From Yersinia artesiana (GTDB lineage: Bacteria > Pseudomonadota > Gammaproteobacteria > Enterobacterales > Enterobacteriaceae), in NCBI RefSeq assembly GCF_902726545.1, contig NZ_CACVAD010000009.1, positions 35,654-99,653 on the forward strand: a stretch of 64,000 nt of DNA. Direction: 5' to 3'. This document shows positions 62,379 through 64,000 of this stretch, piece by piece; the stretch's first letter is position 1, and the number at the start of each line of letters is the position of its first letter. Both the position numbers and the translations under genes were made by a program. Under the pieces are notes generated by a model. The model was given only the letters and a program-made list of their open reading frames with translations. It was not told the origin of the DNA and made no database searches.

Positions 62379-63062
62379 ATGCTAACAATCGTCAGCCCGT
62401 GTTGGCTATGCCAGCAACCGCTATATCATCCAAAGCACGGTATTTGTGGCTACTGCCGCCGCCACTTTCCCCCATTACCGCCTTGCTGTCTTTACTGTGG
62501 CTTACCTTGTAGCAATACTGTTTTGCCCTGCGGCCGCTGTCTGAAACAGCCACCGTGCTGGCAGGGGATCATCTTTGTCAGCGATTATGCCCCGCCACTG
62601 GATGGGCTGATAAAAAAGCTAAAATTTAACGGGATGACCTCACTGGCACCAGTATTGGCCCGATTATTATTACTACATTGGCTCGATGCCAAACGGCGCG
62701 GAAAAGTCATCAAACCAGACAGAATTATCAGTGTACCGCTGCACCGCTGGCGCTGTTGGCGGCGCGGGTATAATCAAACAGATTTATTAGCGCGGCCATT
62801 GGCACGCTGGCTCGGCTGCCATTACAGCAATTCCACCTTACGGCGTATTCGCGTGACGCCCCCGCAACAACAATTAAAAGCCGCAGCACGGCGCAAAAAC
62901 ATGCAGGGAATATTTCGCTGTATGGAGTCTGTTCGCGGCCAACATATTGCTTTGCTGGATGATGTCGTGACAACTGGCAGTACCGTGAATGAGATTGCCA
63001 AACTATTATGGGCTGAGGGGATCGCCTCATTGCAGGTCTGGTGTATCTGTCGAACCTTGTAG
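62379..63062 (+). CDS. gntX: ComF/GntX family phosphoribosyltransferase-like protein
   Basis: The 227-residue protein has an N-terminal zinc-type cysteine cluster (CWLCQQPLYHPKHGICGYCR, CCLYCGLPC) and a type I phosphoribosyltransferase domain with the PRPP loop IALLDDVVTTGSTVNE. ComF relatives take part in DNA uptake; E. coli GntX (YhgH) is reported to be needed for using DNA as a nutrient, which links it by function to the hof cluster in this window. It is followed by nfuA after 59 bases. Confidence 0.92.
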   Translation: MLTIVSPCWLCQQPLYHPKHGICGYCRRHFPPLPPCCLYCGLPCSNTVLPCGRCLKQPPCWQGIIFVSDYAPPLDGLIKKLKFNGMTSLAPVLARLLLLHWLDAKRRGKVIKPDRIISVPLHRWRCWRRGYNQTDLLARPLARWLGCHYSNSTLRRIRVTPPQQQLKAAARRKNMQGIFRCMESVRGQHIALLDDVVTTGSTVNEIAKLLWAEGIASLQVWCICRTL

Positions 63063-63121
63063 TCACCCTAACAATGGGCGTATTATAACCGACAAGAGTA
63101 GTCAACTATTGAGCAGATGCC

Positions 63122-63697
63122 ATGATCACAATAACAGACGCAGCACAATCTCATTTCGCCAAATTGTTGGCAAATCAAGAAGAAGGCACCCAAATCCGCG
63201 TATTTGTTATCAACCCCGGAACACCAACCGCTGAATGCGGCGTGTCTTATTGCCCACCGGATGCCGTTGAAGCAACAGATACCGAACTGAAATTCGAGCA
63301 GCTATCAGCCTATATTGATGAGCTGAGCAAACCTTATCTGGAAGATGCTGAAATCGATTTCGTCACTGACCAGTTAGGTTCACAGCTAACGCTGAAAGCG
63401 CCTAACGCTAAAATGCGTAAAGTGGATGATAACGCTCCGCTGATGGAGCGGGTTGAGTATGTTCTGCAATCGCAGATTAACCCGCAATTAGCCGGTCACG
63501 GTGGTCGTGTTACCTTAATGGAAATCACGCCAGATGGGTTAGCTATCCTGCAATTCGGTGGCGGTTGTAACGGTTGTTCTATGGTCGATGTGACCTTGAA
63601 AGAAGGCATCGAGAAAGAGCTGTTGCAGAAATTCCCAGAATTGAAAGGTGTGAGAGATTTGACCGAGCATCAGCGCGGCGAGCACTCTTATTACTAA
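63122..63697 (+). CDS. nfuA: Fe-S biogenesis protein NfuA
   Basis: The 191-residue protein has an N-terminal degenerate A-type carrier domain and a C-terminal Nfu domain with the cluster-binding CxxC in [19 protein letters not shown]. It carries and delivers 4Fe-4S clusters, chiefly under oxidative stress or iron starvation. It matches E. coli NfuA to the last residues ([10 protein letters not shown]). Confidence 0.97.
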   Translation: MITITDAAQSHFAKLLANQEEGTQIRVFVINPGTPTAECGVSYCPPDAVEATDTELKFEQLSAYIDELSKPYLEDAEIDFVTDQLGSQLTLKAPNAKMRKVDDNAPLMERVEYVLQSQINPQLAGHGGRVTLMEITPDGLAILQFGGGCNGCSMVDVTLKEGIEKELLQKFPELKGVRDLTEHQRGEHSYY

Positions 63698-63704
63698 TTA
63701 GCCT

Positions 63705-64000
63705 GCGTCCTTGGCGCTACAGCTGTGTTAGCGGCACTCGCGCACCCGAATCACTGACCTGAGTCAGCTCATCGGGACTTGCTCGTTTGCTGCCTTGCTG
63801 TAACACCAATGACTTTGGCTAATATTAGACGGCTAACAAACCTTATCCCGCGTCTCTGGCGCTACAACTGTGTTAGCGGCACTCGCGCACCCGGATCACT
63901 GACCTGAGTCAGCTCATCGGGATTTGCTCGTTTGCTGCCTTGCTGTAACACCAATGACTTTGGCTAATATTAGACGGCTAACAAACCTTATCCCGCGTCT
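63705..64000. repeat. Tandem array of a 145-bp ERIC-like unit, cut by the right edge
   Basis: Two complete copies lie at 63705-63849 and 63850-63994, and the first six bases of a third follow at 63995-64000. By my count the copies differ at only five positions. Each contains a diverged ERIC read on the minus strand (core ATCACTGACCTGAGTCAGCT and CATCGGGA...TTGCTCGTTTGCTG, ends GGCGCTACA and TGTAACACCAATGAC). Each also has a spacer with the palindrome CTAATATTAG and GACGGCTAACAAACC. No gene is seen in this 303-bp end stretch. It directly follows nfuA. Confidence 0.88.

Noticed and set aside
63705..64000. CRISPR array at the right edge
   Set aside because: The 145-bp period consists of nearly identical whole units; there are no short repeats with unique spacers and no cas gene.

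Overview
The window is chromosomal DNA of a gammaproteobacterium of the order Enterobacterales, most likely Yersinia. Nearly every gene reads as a close relative of an E. coli protein in the E. coli gene order (kefB-kefG-yheS, yheT-yheU-prkB-yhfA-crp-yhfK-argD-pabA, tsgA-nirBDC-cysG, trpS-gph-rpe-dam-damX-aroB-aroK-hof-mrcA, nudE/igaA-yrfG-hslR-hslO-pckA-envZ-ompR-greB-tex-feoABC-bioH-gntX-nfuA). Intergenic ERIC repeats are unusually frequent, and two carry a long insertion in one arm, a form described from yersiniae. The species cannot be fixed from this stretch alone.

Layout. 1-3466: potassium efflux (kefB, cut by the window edge, and kefG) and the ABC-F protein YheS. 3467-9919: a 6.5 kb accessory block lying between yheS and yheT, which are neighbours in E. 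coli; it holds an orphan family 9 glycosyltransferase, the taurine operon tauABCD, a PhzF-family enzyme and a LysE-family exporter. 10003-20595: yheT to ppiA around the global regulator crp, with a YjgR-type ATPase where E. coli has fic. 20948-23323: a GH4 6-phospho-glucosidase with its own LacI-type regulator and a perfect palindromic operator. 23637-31941: tsgA, cytosine deaminase, and the nitrite reduction operon nirBDC-cysG with a textbook FNR plus NarL/NarP promoter. 31998-38194: the trpS-to-aroK operon read leftward. 38543-42241: a complete hofMNOPQ cluster (type IV pilus-like, DNA uptake). 42361-54895: cell wall synthesis, Rcs control, heat-shock proteins, gluconeogenesis, the EnvZ/OmpR system and GreB. 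55070-63697: Tex, ferrous iron uptake (feoABC), biotin synthesis, GntX and NfuA. From 63705 to the right edge runs a tandem array of an ERIC-like unit.

Functionally the window is mainly housekeeping. Linked functions include NirBD needing the sirohaem made by CysG and nitrite brought in by NirC; TauABC importing taurine for TauD to release sulfite; FeoABC supplying iron under Fur and FNR control; and CRP and OmpR as global regulators. No tRNA, rRNA, CRISPR array, transposase, integrase, plasmid or phage gene was recognised.

I did not find a convincing new multi-gene system. The most unusual signals are in the non-coding DNA: the 145-bp tandem ERIC-like array at the right edge; two copies of a hairpin repeat whose inner stems differ by compensatory changes (30361 and 61042); and two palindromic units, after yhfK and after feoC, each flanked by an exact 18-bp direct repeat that is itself a terminator-like hairpin. 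Also notable are a 15-bp tandem repeat inside the start of hslO, the inverted orientation of greB relative to E. coli, and a 634-bp AT-rich feo leader.
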